Below the pieces are notes generated by a model that searched no databases, was not told the DNA's origin, and worked only from the letters and a program-made list of their open reading frames with translations. Shown piece by piece: positions 18,601 through 28,116 of a stretch of DNA of 64,000 bases; position 1 is the stretch's first letter, and each line of letters opens with the position of its first letter. The stretch lies in assembly GCA_964399735.1 (NCBI GenBank), contig CAYNSO010000006.1, positions 1 through 64,000 on the forward strand, written 5' to 3'. This stretch comes from Fontivivens sp964399735 (GTDB lineage Bacteria > Zhuqueibacterota > Zhuqueibacteria > Residuimicrobiales > Krinioviventaceae). The position numbers and the translations under genes are program-made.

Positions 18601-19602
18601 ATGAAAAAAATTATCCATATAATGTTTATTATTTTCACTGGTTTGCTGCTTTTTATTGAAAGCAGCCTGGCCCAGGAAAATAAAAAACTGGCGCAGACCG
18701 GAATGCAGTTTCTCAGTGTGGAATCCGATGCCAGGGCGGCGGCGCTGGCCGGCGCTGTTACCAGTACCAACATGGGTTCTAGTTCCTTATTCTTTAATCC
18801 GGCTTGTATGGCAAACATTACTCAATTTGTTGATTTGGCTTTTAGTCAAAATCAATGGATTGCTGATATTAACTATAATACCTTTAGCATGGCGGTTAAC
18901 CCGGCGAATGGCAAATATGGCGTTTTTGGCCTTAGTATCCAGTCCGTAGATTATGGCGAAATCCAGGGTACCATCGTTTCTAATGAACAAATTGGTTATA
19001 CTGATACCGGGATTCTTAATCCTTCTGCCTTTGCCGCAGGTATTGGTTATGCGCGTTCTCTCACCGACCGCTTTTCAATTGGTGGGCAGATAAAAATGGT
19101 ACGTCAAAATTTAGGTGAAAATTTTATTCCTGTTACGGACAGTACCAAAACTAAAGTCGAAAATGAAATTTCCCCGGTTGCTTTTGATTTTGGTACTTTA
19201 TACAAAACCGGGTTTAAAAGTTTGGTCTTTGGTATGTCGGTGCGTAATTTTTCCCAGGAAATGAAATACGAGGAAGAGGGTTTTCAATTACCCCTAGTTT
19301 TTGCAATGGGAATTTCCATGAATTTGTTTGACCTGGTAGATGTGGGCGGACCTGAACAAAGCCTGTATTTCTCCATCGACGCCACTCATTATCGTTCCCA
19401 TCCTGAACAATTGTTGTTCGGCCTGGATTACAAGATCATAAATCTTTTGTCCTTGCGTGCCGGCTATGTAACCAACAATGATGAAAATGATTTCAGCTTT
19501 GGTGTTGGTGTTTCTCAATATGGTTTTGACTTTGATTACTCTTATACCCCATTCGGGGTCTTTGATAGTGTGAAACGAATTACCGCACGATTCTCAATTT
19601 AA
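18601..19602 (+). CDS. PorV/PorQ-family outer-membrane beta-barrel protein
   Basis: A 333-residue protein with a signal peptide (cut near residue 24) and the UPF0164/PorV-like signature: AQTGMQFLSVESDARAAALA near residues 31-50, then SSSLFFNPACMA. The rest is alternating beta-strand sequence of a FadL-like barrel ending in a C-terminal aromatic strand. PorV-type proteins in type IX secretion carry cargo on the outer membrane; many FCB genomes also have paralogues in nutrient operons. It lies 36 bp after the tagged protein with an AAAGGA site, so it may help surface-attach that protein. Confidence 0.85.
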   Translation: MKKIIHIMFIIFTGLLLFIESSLAQENKKLAQTGMQFLSVESDARAAALAGAVTSTNMGSSSLFFNPACMANITQFVDLAFSQNQWIADINYNTFSMAVNPANGKYGVFGLSIQSVDYGEIQGTIVSNEQIGYTDTGILNPSAFAAGIGYARSLTDRFSIGGQIKMVRQNLGENFIPVTDSTKTKVENEISPVAFDFGTLYKTGFKSLVFGMSVRNFSQEMKYEEEGFQLPLVFAMGISMNLFDLVDVGGPEQSLYFSIDATHYRSHPEQLLFGLDYKIINLLSLRAGYVTNNDENDFSFGVGVSQYGFDFDYSYTPFGVFDSVKRITARFSI

Positions 19603-19620
19603 TTTCGAGGAGAAGATATT

Positions 19621-20823
19621 ATGAAACCTGTTAAATATTATATCCCTTTTCTGATCTTGTTCATATTCATTACTGCCTGTGAATATGACGGACCAACCAA
19701 GGTTTGGAATCCGGATGACAAGGGAGGTGCAATACCTGTAATTAATAATGTGGAACCTTCCTCGGAAGCTTTTGCAGGATATTCGTTGATAACAATTAAT
19801 GGAGAAAATTTTTCTGCGGATACCTCCCAGATTAAAGTTTATTTTGGTTCATCCAGTACTAGCAAGGGTAAAATTATTTCCGCTTCAGCAAATCAATTAG
19901 TGGTAATATCTCCCAATATATTGGATGATTCTATAACGATCAGCGTTTCTTCCCGCGATGCACAACGCATAGCCCGGTATTCTCCCTATCGTTTAAAAGG
20001 AACCAATATTGATTATAGTGACTTTGGTACGTTAGGCGCTTTATCACTAACTGCAGATAAAGATGAAAATGTGTATCTTTGTCTTTCCAACCGTGCTATA
20101 ATGAAAATTCAGCCGAATAAAGAAATAATGAATTACGGGACTTTGACTTTTCAGACATCATGCATGCGTATGGGGCCAAATGGCTATCTTTATGTACAGA
20201 AGGAAAATGATGCCGTGTTATACGCTATTCCTCCGGGCGGGGGAGATCCGGTTGAATATTCCCGGCATCCTTCCAGGAAAAAGGTGACTTTTTTTGATTT
20301 AGATAAAAATTTAAATATTTATACCGGCGGCATAAAAACCGGCCTGTTTGTTTCAACAGAGCCAAATGTTTATCGACTCGTAGGTTTATACCATACCGGG
20401 TCGATTCAGGCGGTAAGAGTTTTTAATGATTATGTGTATGTTATTGTAACCGATAATTCTGCAGGCGCTAGAAACGCTATCTGGAAAAATGAAATTCTGG
20501 ATGAAACCGGTAATCTTGGCAGCGCTGAACTGGTTTTGGACTTGTCGACAACCGGTGATTATGCGGCTGGTGGTTTTTATGATATTACTTTTGCCCAAAA
20601 TGGTGATATGTACATCGCAACGGATAATGTCAACCCGGTGCTCATTCTGCATCCTGACGGCACAATGAACCCTCTGTATACCGGTTTAATAAACGGCCCG
20701 GCAAATGGATTGGTATGGGGTAATTCCATGTATTTATATATGCATCGTGGCGCTAACCAGGATTTTGCAAATATTGCGCGGATTGAACTAGAGGTTAGCG
20801 GCGCCCCATATTTTGGCCGGTGA
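19621..20823 (+). CDS. IPT/TIG-domain lipoprotein with beta-propeller-like C-terminal part
   Basis: A 400-residue lipoprotein with lipobox FITAC (Cys20), an IPT/TIG immunoglobulin-like domain (about 36-120, PVINNVEPSSEAFAGYSLITINGENF), and a C-terminal region of repeating blades with NHL/SMP-30-like motifs (DENVYLCLSNRAIMKI, NGYLYV, NGDMYIATDN). It is the last gene of the LacI-receptor operon, 18 bp after the PorV-like gene with a GAGGAG site, and followed by a strong terminator. TIG-domain lipoproteins are frequent next to TonB receptors and may bind glycans at the cell surface; ligand unknown. Confidence 0.85.
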   Translation: MKPVKYYIPFLILFIFITACEYDGPTKVWNPDDKGGAIPVINNVEPSSEAFAGYSLITINGENFSADTSQIKVYFGSSSTSKGKIISASANQLVVISPNILDDSITISVSSRDAQRIARYSPYRLKGTNIDYSDFGTLGALSLTADKDENVYLCLSNRAIMKIQPNKEIMNYGTLTFQTSCMRMGPNGYLYVQKENDAVLYAIPPGGGDPVEYSRHPSRKKVTFFDLDKNLNIYTGGIKTGLFVSTEPNVYRLVGLYHTGSIQAVRVFNDYVYVIVTDNSAGARNAIWKNEILDETGNLGSAELVLDLSTTGDYAAGGFYDITFAQNGDMYIATDNVNPVLILHPDGTMNPLYTGLINGPANGLVWGNSMYLYMHRGANQDFANIARIELEVSGAPYFGR

Positions 20824-20890
20824 TGAGCCTGGTTAAAATTTTTTCTACTAGTCAGATGTTTGTAATTTTATAATAAATGATACCCCCTAA

Positions 20891-20926
20891 AAAAAAAGGC
20901 GGAAGATTGATTCTTCCGCCTTTTTT
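20891..20926. terminator. Bidirectional intrinsic terminator
   Basis: GGCGGAAGA (20898-20906) pairs perfectly with TCTTCCGCC (20912-20920) around a 5-nt loop, flanked by seven A on the left and six T on the right. It can end both the receptor operon on plus and the regulator at 20956 on minus. Confidence 0.93.
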
Positions 20927-20955
20927 GATAAAGACATTTCTAGCTGTCTGTATTA

Positions 20956-21957
20956 TTAGTGACCAAAAGCATAATCCTTTTTATTAATTTTCAGCTTTTT
21001 CATTTTGTAGCGCAAATTGGGTTCCGAAAGGCATAATGCTTTGGCGGCTTTGCTTTGATTGCCGGCAAATTTACGCAGTGACTTTTGCAACAGTTCTCTT
21101 TCCAATTGTGATACCGCTATATTGAGATCTTGAATTTGCACTTTGCTGAAAATTAAATTCTCTACTTCAAAGGGAAGCGAGTCAATTAACAACTCGCCAT
21201 CAGGAGAGGTAAATACCATTGTTCTAATCGTGTTTTCCAATTCTTTAACATTGCCATACCAATCATGTTTCATAAGGTGATTAAAAACCTCAAAATCTAC
21301 AATCGGGATTGGCTTTTTAAATTCCAAACATTGTTTTTTTAAATAATGTTCAAAGAGCAAGGGTATATCCTGCCGTCTTTCCCGCAGCGGAGGGAGTTTA
21401 AGTGAAACGGAAGTGAGCGCCAAAAACAGGTCGGCATTAAATTTATTGTTTTTTAAATCTGTAATTAAAGTTGGATGAGCTGTAGCAATTATTCTGACAT
21501 CCGTAGCAAGGGTTTGATTTTTAATTTCCAGGTTCCTTTTTTGTGCCAGTATTAAAAGTTTTTGTTGGGCTTTGTCATCCAGGTATTCCAGGTTTTCAAT
21601 TATCAGAGTGCAATTTAATGGTGAATCTGTTTTTTTCTGACCGGCTAATAATGGCTCTATAACTTCATCTTCGTAATGGTTGTTCAAATTATTGGCATTG
21701 CTGAACAAAACCGGCCGGTCTTTACGCAGACTGCTTTCAAAAAGAATTTTTGTCGCCAGTAATTTTTCTGTGCCTGCTTCTCCATACACGGTAACATTTT
21801 CTTCACTTTTTGCAATTGAGGGCAAATAATTACGCAAATGATTAATTTCAGGGGAATGCCCAATCAACTCATGTTGACTCAATGTTTCCCACGGATTTTT
21901 CATTTTTTCTACCTGCCTTCCTTCCTTTTCGGGGATGATTTGGTTACTGGTACTCAT
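20956..21957 (-). CDS. Degenerate sigma54-activator-like AAA+ protein with Fis-type HTH
   Basis: A 333-residue relative of NtrC-type activators whose ATPase looks dead. Walker A is GEAGTEKL instead of GESGTGKE, the GAFTGA loop is missing, Walker B reads LIIENL instead of LFLDEI, and the Arg-finger region reads DLFLALTSVSL where active members have YRL. The helicase-like ending PPLRERRQDIP and the C-terminal Fis helix-turn-helix (NQSKAAKALCLSEPNLRYKM) are intact. It probably binds DNA without activating sigma54. The start is uncertain: the ATG at 21957 lacks a ribosome site, whereas the ATG at 21903 follows a purine-rich GGAAGGAAGG stretch. It is transcribed convergently with the receptor operon. 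Confidence 0.82.
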   Translation of the reverse strand: MSTSNQIIPEKEGRQVEKMKNPWETLSQHELIGHSPEINHLRNYLPSIAKSEENVTVYGEAGTEKLLATKILFESSLRKDRPVLFSNANNLNNHYEDEVIEPLLAGQKKTDSPLNCTLIIENLEYLDDKAQQKLLILAQKRNLEIKNQTLATDVRIIATAHPTLITDLKNNKFNADLFLALTSVSLKLPPLRERRQDIPLLFEHYLKKQCLEFKKPIPIVDFEVFNHLMKHDWYGNVKELENTIRTMVFTSPDGELLIDSLPFEVENLIFSKVQIQDLNIAVSQLERELLQKSLRKFAGNQSKAAKALCLSEPNLRYKMKKLKINKKDYAFGH

Positions 21958-22577
21958 TTATTATAATATTATTATTCCATGTTCCAGTCAAGACCAGGAA
22001 TTCAAAACAGGCGGCCTGGTCTTGAAGCTCTGCTTTTTATTGTTTTATTTAACTCGTTCCTTTTCAATCATGATCATCTATCAGCATCATCATGTTGAAG
22101 GTTTTATAATTTGTGCAATCAGACTGTATTAACTTTGCAGAGTGATATGTAACTTTGTAAATATTATTGTTTGGGTTTAATAGTAATGAAATTTTGAAAA
22201 TAACACGATCTCTTAATCAATCATTCTTTTAACTGACAGTTCAATAACAGCAGATAATATGTTTAAATTCCAGAAAATATTAATATTTTTATTTTCACTG
22301 AAAGATTGTTAAAGCAGTTAATTTTTATTCAATCTGTGGATTGTGTTATTTTTCCCACATTTTATATCACTTGTGCTTTTTAGTATTTAATTCGTTATTT
22401 TTCCTGTATTGGTCTTTCATGGAAATGATAGCGCTCGGCTGTTGCCGCTTTAAGAAATTTTTCATTTTTTCCATTGAAAAATTCAAAATTCATATTGATG
22501 ATTTTTCCGGCTGCAGTGATTTAGTGTGAGAGGAATTTGCTTTAACTGGAACAATTGGCTGGTTATCCCTGATAAAA
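21958..22577. other. AT-rich intergenic region, no gene seen
   Basis: About 620 bp between two minus-strand genes. It is AT-rich, with short open frames lacking ribosome sites and no recognisable motif. It probably contains the promoter of the regulator at 20956, but I cannot point to a convincing -35/-10 pair. Confidence 0.5.
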
Positions 22578-22604
22578 AAAGCCGCTTTGTATAAAAGCGG
22601 CTTT
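22578..22604 (-). terminator. Intrinsic terminator of the ClpP gene
   Basis: AAAGCCGCTTT (22578-22588) and AAAGCGGCTTT (22594-22604) form an 11-bp stem with a 5-nt loop. On the minus strand it is followed by TTTTTTT, 11 bp after the stop codon of the gene at 22615. Confidence 0.9.
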
Positions 22605-22614
22605 AATGTGAATC

Positions 22615-23196
22615 TTATTTTAAATCCGAAAGCCGGGAAATAATTTTGCCGGCTAATCCATAATCGATGGCTTCCTGAGCGGTCATCCAGAAATTTCTGT
22701 CGGTATCTTCGGCAATTTTTTCCAGGGGTTGGCCGATTCGTTCTGCCAGAATTTTATTAAGACGGTCGCGCATTTTGATTATTTCATGAGCTTCAATGCG
22801 GATATCCGTTGCCTGGCCGCCAACGCCGCCGCTGGGTTGATGCAGCAGGAACCGGGTATTGGGAAGGCAGAAGCGTTGTTTTACAGGCGGCGCCGAATAG
22901 ATCAGCGCGCCGGCGCTGGCTACCCAACCGGTGCCAATAATATATACCATCGGTTCAAGATAACGGATCATGTCGTGGATGGTATCGCCGGATTCTACAT
23001 GTCCACCCTGAGAGTTGATATATATTTTTATTTTTTCATTTGATTCATTTGCCAATATTAACAATTTTTCTGTAACTTCCTGGGCAATTTTTTGATTTAT
23101 TTCGCCAAAGATCATAATTGTTCTTGATTCCAATAATTTATTGGATATTAATGATTTAAAGATCATGTCGCCTTTCATATCACTATCTTTTTGCAT
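22615..23196 (-). CDS. clpP: ClpP-family serine protease (divergent)
   Basis: A 193-residue ClpP-like peptidase with a complete Ser-His-Asp triad: S94 in GWVASAGAL, H119 in FLLHQPSGG, D164 in AEDTDRNFW. The substrate-groove segment reads NSQGGHVESGDTIHDMI where classical ClpP has SPGG, and the active-site loop GWVASAGA replaces GQAASMGA, so this may be a paralogue rather than the housekeeping enzyme. ATG 23196 is chosen over a TTG two codons upstream because it has an AAAGGA site at good spacing. No clpX or tig is adjacent, and a terminator follows, so it is a single-gene unit. Confidence 0.88.
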   Translation of the reverse strand: MQKDSDMKGDMIFKSLISNKLLESRTIMIFGEINQKIAQEVTEKLLILANESNEKIKIYINSQGGHVESGDTIHDMIRYLEPMVYIIGTGWVASAGALIYSAPPVKQRFCLPNTRFLLHQPSGGVGGQATDIRIEAHEIIKMRDRLNKILAERIGQPLEKIAEDTDRNFWMTAQEAIDYGLAGKIISRLSDLK

Positions 23197-23385
23197 GAAC
23201 AAATCCTTTCTTTTCTATCTTAAAAAAATTTTTTCTACTCTATCAATTGTTAAATAGTAAAAAAACCGGCAAATCTTTTACATTGTAAAGCTACAAAATA
23301 TTAAGCAAAATTTCAATCTTTTTCATAGGCTGCTTTTGTCATGTACTGGTGATGATTTGCTTTTTTTGATTATGGGTCTTGAAAA

Positions 23386-24939
23386 TCAAGAGTACCAGGG
23401 TCGTTGCCGGTTTTGTATATTTGCCAACACGTCAAGAGCAATATTAACATCATCGACAATTTGAAAATCATACATGCCAACACAGATAAAATCTGCCCCA
23501 TGATTAAAGGCATATTGAAATCCTTCTTGCGGCTGAATAGCTCCGGCGGCCAGAGTTTTAAAAGCAATCCACGGTTTTTGCAGGTTATTCATATAGGCAA
23601 TTGTTTCTTCGGGATTTACACACCAGATATTATCAAACTGGTTTTCTTTATTTGCAGACCAGTAATTGATATGATGCAGGGTTTTAACCCAAAAATCCGG
23701 TTCAAGACCAAAATCAACACAAGCTTTTATAGTTTCCAATTGATGCGCGCCAATGCCGGCCGGCAAGCCGTTTTGTCTGGTCAGTTCCACGGCTTGTGCA
23801 ATTATTTCAAGCTTTCCTTCCAGTACAAGCTGGTCTGCAATGCCGCCCTGAACATAACAGGCATGAGCGCCGCCGTCAACAGATATTTTAACCCCTTCAA
23901 TCGCATCGCCTTTGTAGCCACAGTCTGAAATAAACTGAATTTTCCCTTTTTCCTGGCGCCAATATTTATTGATTACCCGGCATAGCTGTGGATTGGTGAG
24001 GATTGTGTTTATACCACATTGCTCGGCTATTTGAAAAGTATCAAATATTTTTCGTTCGGTATGGTAAGATTGAACCAGTTTGGAAACATAAATTAAATCC
24101 CTGGCGTGCGCCCAGCCGCCAATAAGATTGCCACCCAGGAACAAGCGGCTGATTTTCAGGTTTCCAATCTGGCCGCAGGGCAATGATCCTTTTAAATCCT
24201 TCAGGGAAGAGAACTGGATGGTTTTCAAAGTAGCGCCGGTTTGTGAATCTATAGACGTATCACCCGGAATGGCTAGCAGGTTTTTTTCTTCAAAACTTTC
24301 CCAGCCGCGTTTTTTAAGGTATGCAAAAATAAAGCCTCCCATAACCGGTAACAGAATCAGGTTTTTTAACAATTCCCTACGTACCACCTGGGTTGAACCG
24401 GATGCTGACCTGATAACCCGGGAGGAATTGTGTTTTACTGTAACTGTCTTTTTTCGGTAACGGATAGCCGTCAGTAAACGATCCAGGCTGATAAAAGTAG
24501 GAGGGAGTACTGCCAGCAATATTAATACAATCATTTCCAGCAGATTTTTATCTATAACCAGATAATTTCCTTCTGCTCCCATACTGTTTCCAAAACCTGC
24601 CAGAGGAGGATTGGCAATATAATACAACAACAACAGGGCAATTCCGGCAATACTGGCAAAGCGGGTTAGTAAACCGAATATTAATCCCAACCCGATTAGA
24701 ATTAATCCCGATATATTCATCGCATCAACCAGTTGTAAAGCTGCGGGATGAGCGACAATCCAGTGAAAAAAATTAGCAAACAGCCATTTTGATTCGCTCA
24801 GAAAAGCTGCCGATGACCAGCCTGGCGATGTTAATTTGACAATTCCTTCGTAAAGAAAATGCCAACCAATTGCAATTCGTAAAATTACCAACACAAGGGA
24901 TTGGATTGTTGCAAGACGGGCGTTATTATTCGGAGACAT
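23386..24939 (-). CDS. Fusion of a DoxX-like membrane domain and an aldo-keto-reductase-like TIM barrel
   Basis: A 517-residue fusion. Residues 1 to about 165 form a DoxX/TQO-like four-helix membrane domain (LRIAIGWHFLYEGIVKL, then ISGLILIGLGLIFGLLTRF). A second segment begins with a Tat-like twin arginine (RRELLK, 187-192) and a hydrophobic stretch (NLILLPVMGGFIFAYL). Residues about 230-517 look like an aldo-keto-reductase-type TIM barrel (ISRLFLGGNLIGGWAHARD, GINTILTN, LPAGIGAH, FKTLAAGAIQP). No catalytic Asp-Tyr-Lys-His set is evident. ATG 24939 has a GGAG site 8 bp upstream. The barrel would sit on the periplasmic side if the Tat-like segment works. Substrate unknown. Confidence 0.78.
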   Translation of the reverse strand: MSPNNNARLATIQSLVLVILRIAIGWHFLYEGIVKLTSPGWSSAAFLSESKWLFANFFHWIVAHPAALQLVDAMNISGLILIGLGLIFGLLTRFASIAGIALLLLYYIANPPLAGFGNSMGAEGNYLVIDKNLLEMIVLILLAVLPPTFISLDRLLTAIRYRKKTVTVKHNSSRVIRSASGSTQVVRRELLKNLILLPVMGGFIFAYLKKRGWESFEEKNLLAIPGDTSIDSQTGATLKTIQFSSLKDLKGSLPCGQIGNLKISRLFLGGNLIGGWAHARDLIYVSKLVQSYHTERKIFDTFQIAEQCGINTILTNPQLCRVINKYWRQEKGKIQFISDCGYKGDAIEGVKISVDGGAHACYVQGGIADQLVLEGKLEIIAQAVELTRQNGLPAGIGAHQLETIKACVDFGLEPDFWVKTLHHINYWSANKENQFDNIWCVNPEETIAYMNNLQKPWIAFKTLAAGAIQPQEGFQYAFNHGADFICVGMYDFQIVDDVNIALDVLANIQNRQRPWYS

Positions 24940-25058
24940 GGTTTCAACTCCACAGGTATATTGTTTTTTGCAAACCACGAAAAATTCTTTAGCGCTAAAT
25001 TAAAATAATAAAAAATGATTCGCAATAAAAATATTAAAAGCCCAAATCATGCACTTTT

Positions 25059-27788
25059 TTATTTTTCTTCTGTGAGTAGAGAAAGGTGAATTTTATTGGC
25101 CAGATCCTGTAGCGAGTAAGGCTTTTCAATATATTTAAAGTTTGGCGGAATTAAACCATTATGCAAAATGTGGTTATGAGTATACCCCGATGCAAACAGG
25201 AATTTTGTATTTATGCCGGTTTTTTTTGCTTGTTCCGCCAGTTCAAGTCCGCCCATTTGTGGCATGATTAAATCTGTCAATACCAGGTCAATTTGTTGAT
25301 CATTGTTTTGCAGTATTTGCAAAGCATCCAGACCATTATTGGCAGGAATTGTTTTGTATCCCAGCGTTTCCAAAGCTGACAGGACGAATTGTCTTACCTG
25401 GAAATCATCTTCAACAACCAGAATCGTTTCATTGCCCTGAATAAAAACAGTATTTTCTCTTTTATCATTTGTCGTTATGGTTTCATTTGTTACCGGCCAA
25501 TATATTTTAAAAGTTGTTCCTTTTCCCGGTTCGCTGTAAACGTTGATACTTGCTTTGTTTTGTTTGACGATTCCATAAATTGTTGCCAAGCCCAAACCTG
25601 TACCTTCGCCAATGGGTTTGGTTGTGAAAAATGGATCAAAGATTTTTTCCCGGATTGCTTCATCCATACCAATTCCTGTATCGCTGACGATAATTACAAT
25701 GTGAGATATTTCATCGCTTGAATAATCTTTGGTATTGTAATATTCACTAAAAAAGACATTTACTGTTTCTATAGTAATCCGTTTATCCAAAGATGTGCCG
25801 GTCTTTTCATTAATGGCATCCCTGGCATTGACCACCAGGTTAATCAGGATTTGTTCAATTTGGCTTGGATCAGCTTTGACCGGATGAATGTTTTCTGCCA
25901 GATCAAGGCAAATGGTTATATCTTCGCTTATCAGGTGGCATAACATTTTGTTCAATTCGCGGATTAGCTGATTAATGTCTATTATTTGCGGTTTAATGAT
26001 CTGTTTTCTGCTAAAAGCCAGCAACTGTTTGGTTAAATTGCTGCCTTTTTTCCCTGCATTGAGTATTCCATTCATAATTTTATGATATGGATCATTCTCA
26101 TCCATATTCATGATGGATATTTCCGCATAACCCATAATAGCAGTTAGAATATTATTAAAATCATGAGCGATACCCCCGGCAAGATTTCCTACCGCTTCAA
26201 GCTTTTGTGCTTGCCGCAATCTGTCTTCAAGATGTTTACGTTCTGTAATATCATGGAATATGATGAGGACATCCGGGTTGTTCACCTGCGAGTTGGCCTG
26301 CAAGGTTGCAGTAACTTCCAGAAAACGGCTTTCCGTTTCATTATATTTTGCTTTTAATTCAAAATTCGTCCGTTTCCCCTCGCGAAGGGAGATAAGGTTG
26401 TTATGTAATGTTGTAACCTGATCCGACTCTATAAAGTTGTATATTTTTTTACCGAGTAGATTTTGTTTTTTTTCTCCCAGAATGATTGATGCTTCAGGAT
26501 TGGCAAACTGGATTGTATAATCATGTGATAGCAGGCAAACACCTTTACCAAGATTTTCCATCAGGGTTCGGTATTTTTGTTCGCTTTGTTTAAGGGTTTC
26601 TTCAGCTTGTTTGCGTTCATGAATTTCTTCTTTAGCCTGATCAAACAGTTGCGAGTTTTTGATAGCAATGGCTGCCTGGCTGGCAAATTGTAATGCTAAT
26701 AAAATATCCTTTGTGCTGAATTTTTTTCTGGTACGGTTATCAACCCTGATATTGAGAACACCAAGAATTTCCTTGCGCCATTTTATCGGTACGCATAAAA
26801 TTTGTGAAGCTGGCGCCGGGTTGCTTTTGGTATTTGCATCTTTTTTTTGATTATTTTCGATTACTATTGGTTCTCCGGTTATCATCACCCGGCCGGCTAT
26901 TCCTAATCCCGGTTTTAATTTCATTCCTATTGGTTCAATATTATGTCCAATAGATACTACCCATTCCAGAATGTTTTCATTACTGCGATACAGGTATATT
27001 CCTCCGGCATCTCCTTTTAACAGGTCAATCGAACTTTGTGTTACCTGGGTCAATACCTCCCCCAGACTTTTAAGTTCGGTAATGCCACGAATCAATAAGC
27101 TAAGTTTACTGAGCTGTTCAGCCTGCTGCCGGCTGTTGTTTTCAGTAATTTCCAGTTTATTTATTCTTTTTTCCAGTTCTTCTTTGTTATCCTGTAATTC
27201 TTTGCTCATTTGCCGCTCGTTTTCAAGCAAATATCGCATTGCCTGGTTGGAAAACCAGTTAATCAAAATAATCAAACCAAGGCATAGAGCGAGAATTATG
27301 ATATTAAAGTAGAAAAGGCCTGCCGGCGCCGGATGCTCAATTATTCCCTTTATATCTACAAATACCCTGATGGAATAAGCAAAAACACTCAAAATACCCA
27401 TGATGATTGCGCAATTGGTGCCACACAACAAACCTGCTGCCAATGTTATTATACCATATATGATGGTTGATACAAATTCGCTGGAAAAAAACAAACCACC
27501 AATTGCCAATGACAGGAAAACAGTCAGGATTGTTATATAATTAGCTATTTTGTAATGACCATGTAAATGGGTTTGGTACGCAACAAGATATATTGGCAAG
27601 CTTACAAGTAAAAAGAAACTGGCAAACAGGGGAAAATGGTTAAATAACGCCATAAAATATGTTAACAGGCATACCAAAGAAATTGTGATGATCACAATTA
27701 TGATAATGCGTTTTGAAATGAAATTTGCCGAGGTATAGTTTTTTTCTTTAAATATGAGTGAATGAATATAGTGTCTTATTTTTCGCAT
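25059..27788 (-). CDS. Hybrid sensor histidine kinase (7TM-GAF-PAS-HisKA-HATPase-REC)
   Basis: A 909-residue membrane sensor. About six to seven membrane helices (27-180) lead to a coiled coil (190-230), GAF (about 230-380), PAS (about 400-515), HisKA with H542 in GGIAHDFNN, HATPase_c with N-box NLVVNARDAI (from 650) and DTGIGM (703) and GTGLGLA, and a C-terminal receiver (about 788-905) with phospho-acceptor D839 in LVLTDLIMP. The receiver is fused to the kinase's end, and no separate response regulator lies nearby, so output may be by phosphotransfer to an unlinked protein. The signal is unknown. Confidence 0.93.
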   Translation of the reverse strand: MRKIRHYIHSLIFKEKNYTSANFISKRIIIIVIITISLVCLLTYFMALFNHFPLFASFFLLVSLPIYLVAYQTHLHGHYKIANYITILTVFLSLAIGGLFFSSEFVSTIIYGIITLAAGLLCGTNCAIIMGILSVFAYSIRVFVDIKGIIEHPAPAGLFYFNIIILALCLGLIILINWFSNQAMRYLLENERQMSKELQDNKEELEKRINKLEITENNSRQQAEQLSKLSLLIRGITELKSLGEVLTQVTQSSIDLLKGDAGGIYLYRSNENILEWVVSIGHNIEPIGMKLKPGLGIAGRVMITGEPIVIENNQKKDANTKSNPAPASQILCVPIKWRKEILGVLNIRVDNRTRKKFSTKDILLALQFASQAAIAIKNSQLFDQAKEEIHERKQAEETLKQSEQKYRTLMENLGKGVCLLSHDYTIQFANPEASIILGEKKQNLLGKKIYNFIESDQVTTLHNNLISLREGKRTNFELKAKYNETESRFLEVTATLQANSQVNNPDVLIIFHDITERKHLEDRLRQAQKLEAVGNLAGGIAHDFNNILTAIMGYAEISIMNMDENDPYHKIMNGILNAGKKGSNLTKQLLAFSRKQIIKPQIIDINQLIRELNKMLCHLISEDITICLDLAENIHPVKADPSQIEQILINLVVNARDAINEKTGTSLDKRITIETVNVFFSEYYNTKDYSSDEISHIVIIVSDTGIGMDEAIREKIFDPFFTTKPIGEGTGLGLATIYGIVKQNKASINVYSEPGKGTTFKIYWPVTNETITTNDKRENTVFIQGNETILVVEDDFQVRQFVLSALETLGYKTIPANNGLDALQILQNNDQQIDLVLTDLIMPQMGGLELAEQAKKTGINTKFLFASGYTHNHILHNGLIPPNFKYIEKPYSLQDLANKIHLSLLTEEK

Positions 27789-28116
27789 GGATCTTCTTGA
27801 CTTTAAGGTAACGTAATAATTTCAGGTATGACATTCACTAAAAAAAAGATGTGGCTATTTTTGATATAACAAAAAGCATACCATTATTAACATATTCTCT
27901 AAATTTTTTATTTTAAGATGCTTTATTTGCGATTTTTTAACTTGAATTACGATATTACATCTTTACAATGCCGCATAATAAGACACTTTATTGTTGTGTA
28001 GTAGGTGTTTCAACTGAAAAAGTAATCTGGTGTCGTAATTTGCTTTGATAATTTTTTTTGGGGTTATTGCAAGTGGCGGGTGTTATTTGACAAAAAGTAG
28101 ATAGCGCTGTTAATGA
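27789..28116. other. AT-rich intergenic region
   Basis: This stretch between two minus-strand genes has no convincing gene or terminator. It should carry the promoter of the hybrid kinase, but no clear hexamer pair is visible. Confidence 0.5.
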
